Assembly: GCA_943789335.1 (NCBI GenBank)
Contig: CALSTS010000006.1
Location: 91,001-155,000 of the forward strand
DNA length: 64,000 nucleotides
Direction of reading: 5' to 3'
From: an uncultured Pseudomonadales bacterium
GTDB lineage: Bacteria; Pseudomonadota; Gammaproteobacteria; Pseudomonadales; Pseudohongiellaceae
The position numbers and the translations under genes were made by a program. This document shows, one piece after another, positions 18,405-28,481 of this stretch; within the stretch, counting starts at the first letter, position 1, and each line of letters begins with the position of its first letter. The notes under the pieces are model-generated. The model was not told the DNA's origin. It saw only the letters and a list, made by a program, of their open reading frames with translations, and made no database searches.

Positions 18405-19430
18405 ATGAGTTTAACGAAACACCTAAAAATTATTGCAGCAGGTTTAAGCCTTACTGCTTCAGGCGCAATGTTTGCGCAATTTGGCGCACCTACGCCGGAT
18501 GCAATGCCATTCCCTATGGAGTTTGAAACTTCAAGGGATCATTATGATTATTTACTGGATCACTACAAAGGTGGGGTACAGCATGATTATTTAAGTGTCC
18601 CTAAATGGGAAGGCCTATGGTCCACTGGTGGGAATACTGGAGGAAACAGGCCTTTTGTGGCAGATGGTGAAATTATTGAAGGTGTGCTGACGCCAGAGTA
18701 TGAAGCTGCATTTAAATATCGTCGAGATTTAGGAGATCAGGCTTTTAATGCTGGGGTGGACTATGACAGGCTAACTACCTGTGAACCTGCTGGCATGCCA
18801 CGATGGTTGCTAGAACCTTATGTTCGTGAATTTTTAAATACACCCACTTATTCACTTTGGCACAACGATTTAGCGAATGATACTCGCCGTATTTATATCA
18901 ACCAGGAACATATCAACATTGATGGAACTCATTTTGCTACTGGTGACAGTATAGGGTTTTGGGCGGTTGATGATGAGTTAGGCGATGTGTTGGTTGTGCA
19001 TACAGAGGATATTTACCCTGCTGATTTCTTTCGCGGAACACCTCCTACAAGTAATCAAGCTGAATCAGTCGAAATATATTATGAGTATTGGGATGAAGAA
19101 AACGACCAAAAACGAATTGGGGTTAATGTTTATTGGTATGACGACTTAGCTTTGTTGGAACCATTGAGCCTAGTTTATACCTACCGACCACGTCCTGATA
19201 TGGAAGCAGCAGGCTTACGAATCCGCTATTGGGAATGTGCACAAAATCAAAATACTTATCTGACCTTTGATGAAGAGGGTCGGCCTAATACACAGTATCG
19301 CTTGCCTGGTGATCCAGGATATCTTGATCCACGGGGAACACCTTCAACGAGAAATCCAGATTTACCAGCCGATCTGATTGGCCAAGATAAGAGCCCAGTA
19401 TTTGATGATCAGTTTGATTTCGCTTTTTGA
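18405..19430 (+). CDS. Exported hypothetical protein paired with DUF6152 gene
   Basis: A 341-residue exported protein I cannot assign to a named family. The signal peptide spans residues 1-24 (SGAMFAQFG). The mature protein is rich in aromatic and acidic residues, with repeated Tyr/Trp motifs such as LSVPKWEGLWSTGG, MPRWLLEPY, INQEHINIDGTHF and VYTYRPRPDME, and two cysteines. The ATG follows AAGGGG at ideal spacing. It lies 41 bases upstream of the DUF6152 gene in the same direction, with a single terminator after both, so the two are almost certainly one operon. Similar pairs occur in marine gammaproteobacteria, from memory. Confidence 0.8.
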   Translation: MSLTKHLKIIAAGLSLTASGAMFAQFGAPTPDAMPFPMEFETSRDHYDYLLDHYKGGVQHDYLSVPKWEGLWSTGGNTGGNRPFVADGEIIEGVLTPEYEAAFKYRRDLGDQAFNAGVDYDRLTTCEPAGMPRWLLEPYVREFLNTPTYSLWHNDLANDTRRIYINQEHINIDGTHFATGDSIGFWAVDDELGDVLVVHTEDIYPADFFRGTPPTSNQAESVEIYYEYWDEENDQKRIGVNVYWYDDLALLEPLSLVYTYRPRPDMEAAGLRIRYWECAQNQNTYLTFDEEGRPNTQYRLPGDPGYLDPRGTPSTRNPDLPADLIGQDKSPVFDDQFDFAF

Positions 19431-19471
19431 TTAAGTTACTAGAAACTATTATTTAAGTAAGGAGTAAGAAT

Positions 19472-19948
19472 ATGAAAATATCTATAAAAAAATTATCAAT
19501 GTTTATTATTGCCGTACTGACATTTGGGGTAGTAGATTTTGCATCTGGGCATCACAGTTTTGCCATGTTCGATCGAGCCCGCGAAGAAGTCACAAGTGGG
19601 GAGGTGGTGCGTTGGGCCTTTAATAGTCCTCACGTTGCTTTGTACATCAGAGATGCTGCAGGTGATATCTATGCCTATGAAGGAGCTGCTCCAGCATCTT
19701 TAGTGACACGTTCTGAGCCGATGAATGGTTTTAGCTTTCAGCCAGGCGATTCTGTCGACTTAGTAGTATGTCCTTTGCATGATGGTCGCAATGGTGGCGC
19801 TATTGGTATTATCATTAAAGAGGATGTGTGGTACATGCCTAATGATGGAGGTTGTGGTCCTAATCTTGAATCTTGGCAAGATTGGATGACTAAAGGCTAC
19901 ATGTCAAAGCAAGAAGCTATTGATGCCGGTGAAGAAATTGAGATGTAA
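19472..19948 (+). CDS. DUF6152 family exported protein
   Basis: A 158-residue exported protein. A signal peptide (residues 1-26, ending DFASG) is followed by the DUF6152 hallmarks: HHSFAMFDRAREEVTSGEVVRWAFNSPHVALYI (usually H-S-F-A-x-x-[FY]-D ... G-x-V-x-x-[FW]-x-x-x-N-P-H) and a compact beta-barrel-like body with G-D-x-V-x-[LV]-x-x-x-P-L-x-D-G-x-x-G. The family is uncharacterised and often sits beside large exported proteins of unknown role, as here. It ends an operon with the 341-residue exported protein; a strong terminator follows at 20010-20035. Confidence 0.85.
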   Translation: MKISIKKLSMFIIAVLTFGVVDFASGHHSFAMFDRAREEVTSGEVVRWAFNSPHVALYIRDAAGDIYAYEGAAPASLVTRSEPMNGFSFQPGDSVDLVVCPLHDGRNGGAIGIIIKEDVWYMPNDGGCGPNLESWQDWMTKGYMSKQEAIDAGEEIEM

Positions 19949-20009
19949 GTCGATATGGCTCAGTTAAGTCTCACTTAGCTTAATTATCAGATATATTAAG
20001 CAAACTTAA

Positions 20010-20035
20010 AAGGGCTTCTTTGGAAGCCCTTTTTA
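20010..20035 (+). terminator. Rho-independent terminator after the DUF6152 operon
   Basis: AGGGCTTC (20011-20018) pairs with GAAGCCCT (20023-20030) around TTTG and is followed by TTTTA. It separates the DUF6152 operon from the Anbu operon. Confidence 0.85.
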
Positions 20036-20179
20036 CTATAAATCTTTAACCATAGATAATGTTGCCTGCAAGCAATTTTAGACATAAATTATTCTTTTCT
20101 TGAGAAGTATTTCCGATATACTCAATTTTCAATTTTTTTCAGCTATAAACATAAACCCTAAGTAAGCAAGGTCTACTTT

Positions 20180-20926
20180 ATGACGTATTGTGTCGCCATT
20201 TCGGTGAATTCCGGCATTGTGTTTTGTTCAGATTCACGGACTAATGCTGGTGTAGATAAGGCTTATGTCTATAGTAAGATGTTTAGCTTTGAATTAGGTC
20301 ATGAAAGGCAATTTGTAGTGCTTTCTGCAGGGAATCTGGCAACTAGTCAGGCGACTATGCATCAAATGAAGAAAGATATTCGAAAGAATGCTTCAATCAG
20401 CCTTAATACAGTCGATACTTTAAGTGATGCAGCAGACTACCTTGGTGAAGTGAGTCGGGCCCAAATGGAGAAACATGACAATACCGGCCCAGCCTTTGAG
20501 GCAAGCTTTTTAATAGGCGGGCAGATTAATGGTAATGATCATAGCGTCGCTTTGGTTTATCCCGCTGGAAATCACATCACCACCTCTCCTGATACCCCTT
20601 ATTTACAGATAGGAGAAAGTAAGTATGGCAAACCGATTCTGGACAGAATAATTGATGTAGATACATCACTGGAAACAGCTGCGCTTTGTGCTCTGGTTTC
20701 GATGGATTCGACTATGAGGAGTAATCTCACTGTAGGACCGCCGATTGAAGTTATGTTTTATCATGCAGATTCGTTTTCATTAGAGCCTTATCACCGTTTT
20801 GAAGAAGATAATGATTACCTGCGTGGTTTAAAAAAAGCCTGGGATAAGCGTCTTAAAGAAGCATTTAATCAATTACCTGGATTGTCATTGGCGAGTTCAA
20901 ACGACAATCTCATGCTAAATAAATAA
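20180..20926 (+). CDS. Anbu proteasome-like peptidase, copy 1
   Basis: A 248-residue member of the Anbu (ancestral beta-subunit) branch of proteasome/HslV Ntn-hydrolases. It begins Met-Thr-Tyr-Cys, so removal of Met exposes the Thr nucleophile expected for the family. Other marks are GIVFCSDSRTNAGVD, FVVLSAGNLATSQ, the GGQI strand, and the long conserved TPYLQIGESKYGKPILDR and SLETAALCALVSMDSTMRSN. Anbu forms open-ring self-assemblies; its substrate is not established. It is 36 bases upstream of the transglutaminase-DUF2126 gene and follows a terminator, so it is probably the first gene of the operon. A clearly related second copy is at 35305-36063. Confidence 0.92.
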   Translation: MTYCVAISVNSGIVFCSDSRTNAGVDKAYVYSKMFSFELGHERQFVVLSAGNLATSQATMHQMKKDIRKNASISLNTVDTLSDAADYLGEVSRAQMEKHDNTGPAFEASFLIGGQINGNDHSVALVYPAGNHITTSPDTPYLQIGESKYGKPILDRIIDVDTSLETAALCALVSMDSTMRSNLTVGPPIEVMFYHADSFSLEPYHRFEEDNDYLRGLKKAWDKRLKEAFNQLPGLSLASSNDNLMLNK

Positions 20927-20942
20927 TAGAAAATAAGACCAT

Positions 20943-20970
20943 AAATAAATGACTATAAATAAATGACTAT
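20943..20970 (+). repeat. 14-bp tandem duplication over a start codon
   Basis: AAATAAATGACTAT occurs twice in direct succession (20943-20956 and 20957-20970). Each copy contains an ATG. The second is the start of the transglutaminase-DUF2126 gene. The first opens a five-codon frame (Met-Thr-Ile-Asn-Lys) whose TGA overlaps the true start as ATGA (20963-20966). The duplication therefore creates an upstream mini-ORF able to couple or tune translation. Confidence 0.85.
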
Positions 20971-23900
20971 AAAAGTAGCGATACAACATCATACTGTTTA
21001 CCGTTTTGATAAAAGAGTCGCATTACAGCCTCATTTATTACGCCTCCGTCCAGCCCCACATTGTCGGATGCCGATTCAGTCATACTCCCTAAAAGTGACT
21101 CCGGATAATCATTTTATTAACTGGCAACAGGATCCATTTTCAAACTACCTTGCGCGTTTGGTTTTTCCAGAAAAAACCCGCGAGTTAATTATTGATGTCG
21201 AAGTCATTGTTGATATGACAGTGGTGAATCCTTTTGATTTTTTCTTGGAAGAATCAGTAGATCATTTCCCTTTTAAGTATGACAAGCAGTTAAAAAAAGA
21301 TCTTGCACCTTATCTACAAATTACAGAGAAAGGCCGGCTACTTAACGAGTTACTAGAACAGGTAGATCGAAGTAAACAGCCAACAATTAATTTTCTCGTA
21401 GCGATGAATCAAATTGTACAAAAGCGAGTCGCTTATTTGATCCGTATGCTCCCAGGTGTGCAAAGTTGTGAAGAAACCTTGCAGCTCAAATCTGGGTCCT
21501 GCCGGGATAGCGCCTGGCTGTTGGTACAAATGTTTAGACATTTGGGCTTAGCTGCGCGTTTTGTTTCAGGCTATCTAGTGCAACTCAAAGCTGACCAGAA
21601 AGCACTTGATGGGCCATCAGGAACTGAAGAAGATTTTACTGACCTGCATGCATGGGTTGAAGTTTATATTCCGGGAGCAGGATGGTTGGGATTGGACGCA
21701 ACATCAGGGCTATTCGCAGGGGAAGGCCATATTCCTTTAGCTTGCACCCCTGAGCCACAAAGTGCCTCGCCTATAACCGGGTCAATGGAACCCTGTAAGG
21801 TAGAGTTCGAATATAGTAATACTGTTAAACGCATCCATGAAGACCCGCGGGTAACCAAACCCTATGCTGACGAGCAGTGGCAACTAATCGATAAGCTTGG
21901 CAGAAAAGTAGATAGCAAACTCAAACAACAAAAACTTAAATTAACCATGGGCGGTGAGCCTACTTTTGTTTCTATAGATGATATGGAAGGGGAAGAGTGG
22001 AATAGTAAAGCATTGGGCGAAGATAAACTCAGGCTCTCTTCTGAATTGCTCCTATCGCTAAAAGACCACTTTGCTGAAAATGGCTTATTACATCATGGGC
22101 AAGGCAAATGGTATCCCGGAGAAGAGTTGCCACGCTGGGCGCTGGGCTTATTTTGGCGGACAGATAATAAACCCCTTTGGCACGATAAAAATTTACTTGA
22201 CGATAAGCGAAGTAAAAATAAAGTTGCCAAAACGTCTGCACAAAAAATTATTAACGAGCTAACTGATAAGCTTGGTTTGGATAAGCGTTTTGCGTTGCCG
22301 GCATATGAAGATGCTGAGATTTATTTAAAAAAAGAAGGACAGCTTCCAAAAAATTTAAGCGTGACAAATAGCAAGTTAAGTAATGAACAGGAACGAAAAC
22401 GCTTACGCAAAGTTTTTGATCAGGGTTTAACTCATAAAGTTGGTTATGTTCTACCCTTGGCATGGTCGGGCGATGAAGAAAAAGGTGGGTGGACTAGCAG
22501 TAAATGGCAATTTTCCAGAGGGAAAATATTCCTGATTCCAGGTGATTCTGCGATGGGGTATAGGTTGCCTCTGGAGAGCCTGCCCTGGGAGCTAGAAAGA
22601 GATTATGATTTTGAAAAAGATCCTTTTGCTGATCGTAAGCAGCTTGATTACCCTCTTAAAAAAGCTAAAAAGCTTAAGAAAAGCAAAGTATTTGTTGAAA
22701 AGATAATCCACACAGCACTTTGTGTCGAAGTTAGGGAAGGTAAATTGTATGTCTTCATGCCTCCCCTCAAAGTACTAGAGCATTATGTGGGGCTATTGGA
22801 CTTAATTGAACAATGTGCTGCCGAATTAAAATGTCCACTTATTCTTGAGGGTTATGAACCACCAAGAGATCCACGTGTGAAAAAGTTAATGATTACACCT
22901 GATCCCGGTGTAATTGAGGTGAATATACATCCAGCAGCTTCTTGGCAGGAATCGGTCGAGAATATTTCTATACTTTATGAAGCGGCTAGAAACTGTCGTC
23001 TTGGTACAGAAAAATTCATGTTAGATGGCAAACACACTGGTACTGGTGGTGGCAATCACGTGACACTTGGTGCGGCTAAGGCCCAGGATAGTCCTTTCCT
23101 GAGTCGTCCACATTTACTCGAAAGTATGTTGCGTTATTGGCAGAACCATCCGAGTTTATCGTACTTATTTTCTGGCCAGTTTATTGGGCCAACATCACAG
23201 GCTCCGCGTGTAGATGAAGCAAGGGATGATAATCTCTATGAGTTAGAAATTGCCTTACAGCAGCTGCCAAAAGGAGAAACTGATAGCCCATGGTTGACCG
23301 ATAGAATTTTACGAAATTTTCTGGTGGACCTAACTGGGAATACCCATCGTTCAGAATTTTGTATTGATAAACTTTATTCCCCTACTGGCGCAACAGGAAG
23401 GCTCGGCTTAGTAGAGTTTCGTAATTTTGAAATGCCTCCGCATTGGCAAATGAGTGCAGTGCAAATGTTATTGTTGCGAAGTTTGCTGGCCTGGTTTTCG
23501 GCTACCCCTTATAAGAAGAATTTGATTCATTGGGATCATCAATTGCACGATCGTTTCATGTTGCCACACTATATTTGGGAAGATATGCGATGGGTGGTAA
23601 ATGACCTAAAAGCTGCAGATTTCGAGTTTGATTTGGATTGGCTGAGTCCTTTTCAGGAATTCCGCTTCCCTCACTATGGAAGTTTTCATGTGGCGGGCTT
23701 GCAGTTGGACATTCATGGAGCTATTGAGCCTTGGCACGTACTCGGTGAGGAAAGTTCAACGACAGGTACTTCTCGATACGTTGACTCTTCTGTTGAAAGG
23801 TTGCAGTTAAAAATTCAGGGTCTTTATGGGGAAAGATTGATGCTTTGCTGCAATAAGCGCATGGTGCCTTTGCAAGCAACAGGAAAAGATGGTGAATATG

Positions 23901-24205
23901 TCGCAGGAATTCGCTTTAAGGCTTGGGATCCTTATTCAGCTTTACACCCAACTATTGGGATTCATAGTCCTCTGGTCTTCGATGTTGTGGATACTATGAA
24001 TTCACGTTCATTAGGTGGTTGCACCTACTATATTTCTCACCCTGGTGGTCGTAATTATGACACTTTTCCGGTTAACGCTAATGAAGCCGAAGCACGTCGG
24101 GTGGCGCGAATTACTACCAAAGGTCATTCACAGGGCAAAATAAGAATTCTAAAAAAAGAGCCGCATCCTAAAAGACCCTATACCTTGGATTTACGTTATC
24201 AATAA
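20963..24205 (+). CDS. Transglutaminase-like / DUF2126 fusion protein
   Basis: A 1080-residue cytoplasmic protein made of a bacterial transglutaminase N-terminal domain (about 1-120), a transglutaminase-like core (about 130-280) and a long DUF2126 region to the end. The papain-like triad is visible: Cys180 in GSCRDSAWL, His229 in DLHAWVEVY and Asp245 in LGLDATSG. DUF2126 carries GGEPTFVSIDDMEG, DGKHTGTGGGNHVTLG and RPHLLESMLRYWQNHPSLSY, motifs resembling carboxylate-amine ligase folds. Known genomic partners are Anbu, alpha-E and circularly permuted ATP-grasp proteins, all present in this window. It has been proposed that such sets make and hydrolyse peptide-like amides; the product is unknown. 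Confidence 0.93.
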   Translation: MTIKVAIQHHTVYRFDKRVALQPHLLRLRPAPHCRMPIQSYSLKVTPDNHFINWQQDPFSNYLARLVFPEKTRELIIDVEVIVDMTVVNPFDFFLEESVDHFPFKYDKQLKKDLAPYLQITEKGRLLNELLEQVDRSKQPTINFLVAMNQIVQKRVAYLIRMLPGVQSCEETLQLKSGSCRDSAWLLVQMFRHLGLAARFVSGYLVQLKADQKALDGPSGTEEDFTDLHAWVEVYIPGAGWLGLDATSGLFAGEGHIPLACTPEPQSASPITGSMEPCKVEFEYSNTVKRIHEDPRVTKPYADEQWQLIDKLGRKVDSKLKQQKLKLTMGGEPTFVSIDDMEGEEWNSKALGEDKLRLSSELLLSLKDHFAENGLLHHGQGKWYPGEELPRWALGLFWRTDNKPLWHDKNLLDDKRSKNKVAKTSAQKIINELTDKLGLDKRFALPAYEDAEIYLKKEGQLPKNLSVTNSKLSNEQERKRLRKVFDQGLTHKVGYVLPLAWSGDEEKGGWTSSKWQFSRGKIFLIPGDSAMGYRLPLESLPWELERDYDFEKDPFADRKQLDYPLKKAKKLKKSKVFVEKIIHTALCVEVREGKLYVFMPPLKVLEHYVGLLDLIEQCAAELKCPLILEGYEPPRDPRVKKLMITPDPGVIEVNIHPAASWQESVENISILYEAARNCRLGTEKFMLDGKHTGTGGGNHVTLGAAKAQDSPFLSRPHLLESMLRYWQNHPSLSYLFSGQFIGPTSQAPRVDEARDDNLYELEIALQQLPKGETDSPWLTDRILRNFLVDLTGNTHRSEFCIDKLYSPTGATGRLGLVEFRNFEMPPHWQMSAVQMLLLRSLLAWFSATPYKKNLIHWDHQLHDRFMLPHYIWEDMRWVVNDLKAADFEFDLDWLSPFQEFRFPHYGSFHVAGLQLDIHGAIEPWHVLGEESSTTGTSRYVDSSVERLQLKIQGLYGERLMLCCNKRMVPLQATGKDGEYVAGIRFKAWDPYSALHPTIGIHSPLVFDVVDTMNSRSLGGCTYYISHPGGRNYDTFPVNANEAEARRVARITTKGHSQGKIRILKKEPHPKRPYTLDLRYQ

Positions 24206-24448
24206 GAATGAATGTATTTCCAGCTGAGGCTTTATACCCAGGCGCGTCAATCGTGAAGGAAAAATGAAAGTTAGTCTGCCAGAATGCTCTAAGATGGAAT
24301 AAATCGCTGGAATTGTTTTATACTGCACAAGACCGAGTTTAAATTTTAAATTATAAAATAGAATCAATGAGTTAAAATAGATGCTTAGAGCTTGTAAACT
24401 CTAAAAGATCTGTAACGTTTAAAAATAATTGAAATTGGGGAAAGTGGA

Positions 24449-26861
24449 ATGCATTTAAATAAGTACATCTTTTGTAATTTATTGGTGTCACTTTTGCCAT
24501 TAACTGCTTTGGCGGCAGATAGTCAAGATGCAGCAGTTCATCAGGACACAGTTTCTAATTTTTGTTTTGAATGTCATAACGCTATCGATTGGGAAGGTCA
24601 GCTAGCCCTGGATTTGCTTGATGTTGGTGACGTTGGACCAGATGCAGAAACTTGGGAAACTGTTGTTAATAAATTAAGAGGCTCAATGATGCCTCCTCCA
24701 GGTCAACCACGACCAGATCAAGAAACTTATCTTGAACTTGCTAGTTTTCTGGAAGATGAGCTTGACCGTGCTGCATTGCAGAATCCAAATCCTGGTCGTC
24801 CTGGGCTATATCGTTTAAAACCGAAATCAATATGCTGCTGTTATCCGTGATTTGCTAGGCATGGATATAGATATGGCAGCAATCCTACCGCCAGATACTA
24901 CGAGTTATGGTTTCGATAATATTGCTGATGTGCTCAATGTTTCTCCGACTTTACTAGAAGGTTATCTAGCCGCGGCAGACAGAGTCAGCGCTATTGCAGT
25001 AGGTGATCCTGAATTCCCACCTGAAGATGCAAATTATACTGTTAGCAGCATGCTTTCTCAGGATAAACATATTGATGGTTTTCCTTTAGGAACCCGTGGT
25101 GGTATTTCTGCAGATCACAACTTTCCACTAGATGGTATTTATGAAATCAATACGCACTTCTTGGTTAATTCACTTGAGGTGGTTAAAGGCTTACAGTTTC
25201 CCCACCAGTTTGAGGTGAGTATAGATGGTGAAAGAGTCCATATGGCCACTATTGGGGGTATTGCTGATTACACCTTAATGCTTGAAAATGGTGCTGCTTC
25301 TACGGAGTCTGTGGAAAACCGTTCAAAAGTGCGTATTGCAGTACCGGCAGGCGTGCATAATGTGACGGTAACTTTTTTGGAAAAAACTCAAGCCTATCAA
25401 GTGGATCAGCTTCAACCTTTTGAAAAAAATAACTTTGACCCAGTTTATGTTGGCGGTATTCCTTCACCAGCCAGGGTTAACATTCGAGGGCCTTTTAATT
25501 CAAGAGCGCCGTCTCAATTAACCAGAAGCCGAGAAGCCATTTTCAGTTGTTATCCCGATCAGGTTTCCCAAGAGCAGGCCTGCGCTGAAGAAATTGTTTC
25601 AAGCTTAGCCAGACAAGCTTATCGCAGACCTATTGATGATACTGAACAGGGTGTCTTAATGAACTTCTTTCTGGAAGGCCGTGAATCTAAAGGGTCTTTT
25701 GATGGCGGTATCCAAATGGCACTTCGACGTATGTTGATGAGTCCAAATTTCTTGTTCCGAATTGAACGCGACCACCCCGATGTTGCTGCTGGTGAAAGCT
25801 TTGCAATCGATGACCTTGAGCTGGCTTCTAGACTTTCTTTCTTCCTTTGGAGCAGTATTCCTGACGAAGAGCTAATCAGTATAGCTTCCAGCGGTCGTTT
25901 AAGTGATCCACAGGTTTTAGAGCAACAAGTTAACCGCATGTTGGCTGATGAGAGATCGAACTCAATCGTTGAGAATTTTGCTGGTCAGTGGTTACAACTA
26001 AGAAACCTCGATGGGGCTACGCCTGATGAAGTTGCTTTTCCAAACTTTGATGAAAATCTACGTCGGGCTTTCGTCACAGAAACTTCAATGTTTTTTGAGA
26101 GCATCATGCGAGAAGATAGGAATGTGGTGGAGCTTATGACAGCCGACTATACCTATGTAAATGAGCGTCTTGCCCGGCATTATAGTATTCCTGGTGTTTA
26201 TGGAGATCATTTCCGTTTCGTGGAATTGGATGATCCTGCTAGAGGCGGATTACTTGGGCAGGGAAGTATTTTGACTGTTACATCATTTGCTCACAGGACT
26301 TCGCCGGTTCTTAGAGGCAAGTTTGTACTGGATAATATTCTAGGCACAAGGGCGTCAGACCCACCGGATAATGTTCCTGCCTTGGAAGAAAATGCCAATG
26401 ATGATTTGGATCAGGAATCTTTGCGTGATCGTTTGGCAAGGCACCGTGCTGATCCTGCATGCTCATCTTGCCATAATGTTATGGATCCAATCGGTTTGGC
26501 CATGGAAAAATTCGATGCCATTGGGCGTTGGCGTGATCTTGACGAAGGCGGTCTGCCAATCGATTCGACTGGAGAGCTGGCAAATGGGACTCCAATAGAT
26601 GGTCCAATTGATTTGAAACGAGCCTTGATTGAGCAACCAGAATTATTTGTTAATACATTTACTAATAGATTGCTCACCTATGCCATAGGCAGAGGACTGG
26701 AGTATTATGATATGCCAACTGTTAGGGCTATTGTTGATAATGCATCTGAAGATGATTATCGCTTCTCTGCAATCGTTAAAGAGATCGTTAAATCTGCACC
26801 TTTTCGGATGAAACAGGCCGCTGGTGCTGAAGGTCAAATTGCGGCTAATATTGAACGTTAA
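24449..26861 (+). pseudogene. DUF1592-family multihaem-like exported protein, frameshifted
   Basis: One gene read in two frames. Part one (24449-24850) has a signal peptide and a haem c site CFECH (24563-24577). Part two (to 26861) has the DUF1587, DUF1595, DUF1592, DUF1588 and DUF1585 modules of planctomycete-type cytochrome proteins, including a second haem site CSSCH (26460-26474). At 24817-24820 the sequence reads TTTAAAACCG; with three A instead of four the frame continues as RLNRNQYAAVIRDLLGMDID, the normal family sequence. The total would be about 803 residues. It is therefore a +1 frameshift by one extra A, either a real mutation or a sequencing error; the remainder is intact. It is followed by a DUF1552 gene, its usual partner. 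Confidence 0.88.
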
Positions 26862-27005
26862 AATTGACCTAAATGATTGATTCTGTTAAAAGTAGCTTTA
26901 GATAATTGATTTAAATCAAATGGTTTGATTCTAGTTTTTATAAAAAAATAGTTTTAGTAATAAAAAGTAAAAAAGAGTAATAAATTTATTTAAGAGGGTA
27001 ACAAA

Positions 27006-28340
27006 ATGATGATATTCAAAAAAGCGCTCGACCGTCGTACGGTCCTTCGTGGAGCAGGTGCTTCAGTAGCATTACCGTTCATGGGAGCTATGGTTCCAGC
27101 TTTGACTGCTACTGCACAAACAGCAGCTATGCGTCCAAGTCGTGCGGGCTTTGTCTATATCCCTCATGGTTTTATTATGACTGATGAAGTTGATTATTGG
27201 ACTCCTGCTACAACTGGCCGTGATTTTGAAATGTCTAAAACCTTGGAGCCACTATCTGCATACAGAGATCAAATGACTGTTGTTAGTAACTTAATGGGCG
27301 CTGATGGTTCAGGCCAGCATACTGGTGCAACGACTGCATGGCTAACAGACATGTATCCTGAAAAAACTCAGGGTGCTGATATTGGTGCCGGCGTTTCAAT
27401 TGATCAGGTTATTGCTAATCAGATTGGTCAGGATACTATCTTCCCATCTATGCAATTGGCTATTGAAGATATTACCAGCCTGCTAGGTGCATGTGATGCT
27501 GGATTCAGTTGTGCTTACCTTGATCAGGTTTCTTGGGCATCTGAAAACACACCATTACCTACACAGGTTAATCCCCGTACAGTATTTGAACGTATGTTTG
27601 GTGGTAGCGGTACAGCGGAACAGCGTCTAGCTAGAATGCAGCAAAATCGCAGCATACTAGACTCCGTCCTTGAAGAAGCGCATCGTACTGAAGCAACTCT
27701 GGATTCTGAAGATCGAGTTCGTTTGGGTGATTTCTTGGAAAATATTCGCGAAGTTGAAAGACGCATACAGAATGCTGAAAGACGTTCTGGTGATCTAGCT
27801 GGTATTGCTCCAGATTCGCCAATGGGAGTTCCTGAACTTTATGAAGATCATGTCAATGTAATGTATGACCTGTTACATATTGCTTTTCAGGCAGATATTA
27901 CTCGTGTGTTCTCTTTGATGATGGCGCGTGACTTGAGTCACCTTAGTTATCCACAAATTGGAGTTCCAGATCCACATCACTCTATTTCACATCATGCGGA
28001 TCGCCCTGATGTGATTGAGAAACATTTTAAAGTGAACCAATACCACATGCAGTTAATCTCACGTTTTATTGGAAAACTAGCGACAACACCTGATGGTGAT
28101 GGCTCGTTATTAGATAATTCGATGTTGCTGATTGGTAGTGGCATGAGTAACGGCAATATGCATACTAAAACCCGTCTGCCAAATGTTGTGGTTAGCGGCA
28201 TGGTTGAAGGTAATCGCCATATTGCGGTTGATGATATTACTCGTACAGTTGGTCAGTTGCACCTTGATATTGCTCATCAGATGGGTGTTGAGGTCAGCGA
28301 CTTCGGCAGAAGTGGTGGTCGAACTGTAGGGCTGGCATAA
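27006..28340 (+). CDS. DUF1552 family Tat-exported protein
   Basis: A 444-residue protein of the DUF1552 family, uncharacterised but related in fold to alkaline-phosphatase-like DUF1501 proteins. The N-terminus has a Tat signal (DRRTVLRGAGASVALPF, cleavage near TATAQ), so it is folded, probably with a cofactor, before export. Conserved pieces are GFVYIPHGFIMTDEVDYWTP, LMGADGSGQHTGATTAWLTD, GVSIDQVIA, and the C-terminal LLIGSGMSNGNMHTKTRLPNVVVSG. GAGGG precedes the ATG. It follows the DUF1592 gene by 144 bases and is closed by the terminator at 28400-28435; the two families co-occur widely. Confidence 0.92.
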   Translation: MMIFKKALDRRTVLRGAGASVALPFMGAMVPALTATAQTAAMRPSRAGFVYIPHGFIMTDEVDYWTPATTGRDFEMSKTLEPLSAYRDQMTVVSNLMGADGSGQHTGATTAWLTDMYPEKTQGADIGAGVSIDQVIANQIGQDTIFPSMQLAIEDITSLLGACDAGFSCAYLDQVSWASENTPLPTQVNPRTVFERMFGGSGTAEQRLARMQQNRSILDSVLEEAHRTEATLDSEDRVRLGDFLENIREVERRIQNAERRSGDLAGIAPDSPMGVPELYEDHVNVMYDLLHIAFQADITRVFSLMMARDLSHLSYPQIGVPDPHHSISHHADRPDVIEKHFKVNQYHMQLISRFIGKLATTPDGDGSLLDNSMLLIGSGMSNGNMHTKTRLPNVVVSGMVEGNRHIAVDDITRTVGQLHLDIAHQMGVEVSDFGRSGGRTVGLA

Positions 28341-28399
28341 GCTGGCATAAAGAGAGGACAATTTCAGTTAGAGCTTCTAACTGATGTTAGAACCAATAG

Positions 28400-28435
28400 T
28401 GCCAGGTTATTCATTGAAATGACCTGGCATTTTTT
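28400..28435 (+). terminator. Terminator after the DUF1592-DUF1552 pair
   Basis: TGCCAGGT (28400-28407) pairs with ACCTGGCA (28422-28429) around a 14-base loop, followed by six T. It lies just before the ankyrin gene, so that gene likely has its own promoter or depends on read-through. It also argues against the longer ankyrin ORF start inside it. Confidence 0.8.
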
Positions 28436-28481
28436 CAGCATTTTTTTGATTGTTAATAATGTAAGAATTAGGGGCCATTTC

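Noticed and set aside
24811..24823. T-TTA-AAA slippery heptamer as a programmed -1 frameshift in the DUF1592 gene
   Set aside because: Restoring the family frame needs +1, not -1; a -1 shift reaches TAG within about a dozen codons. A simple extra A explains it better.
28419..28481. Longer ankyrin ORF beginning at 28419
   Set aside because: The ATG is inside a terminator hairpin and adds residues before a good signal peptide; the start at 28482 has its own ribosome-binding site.
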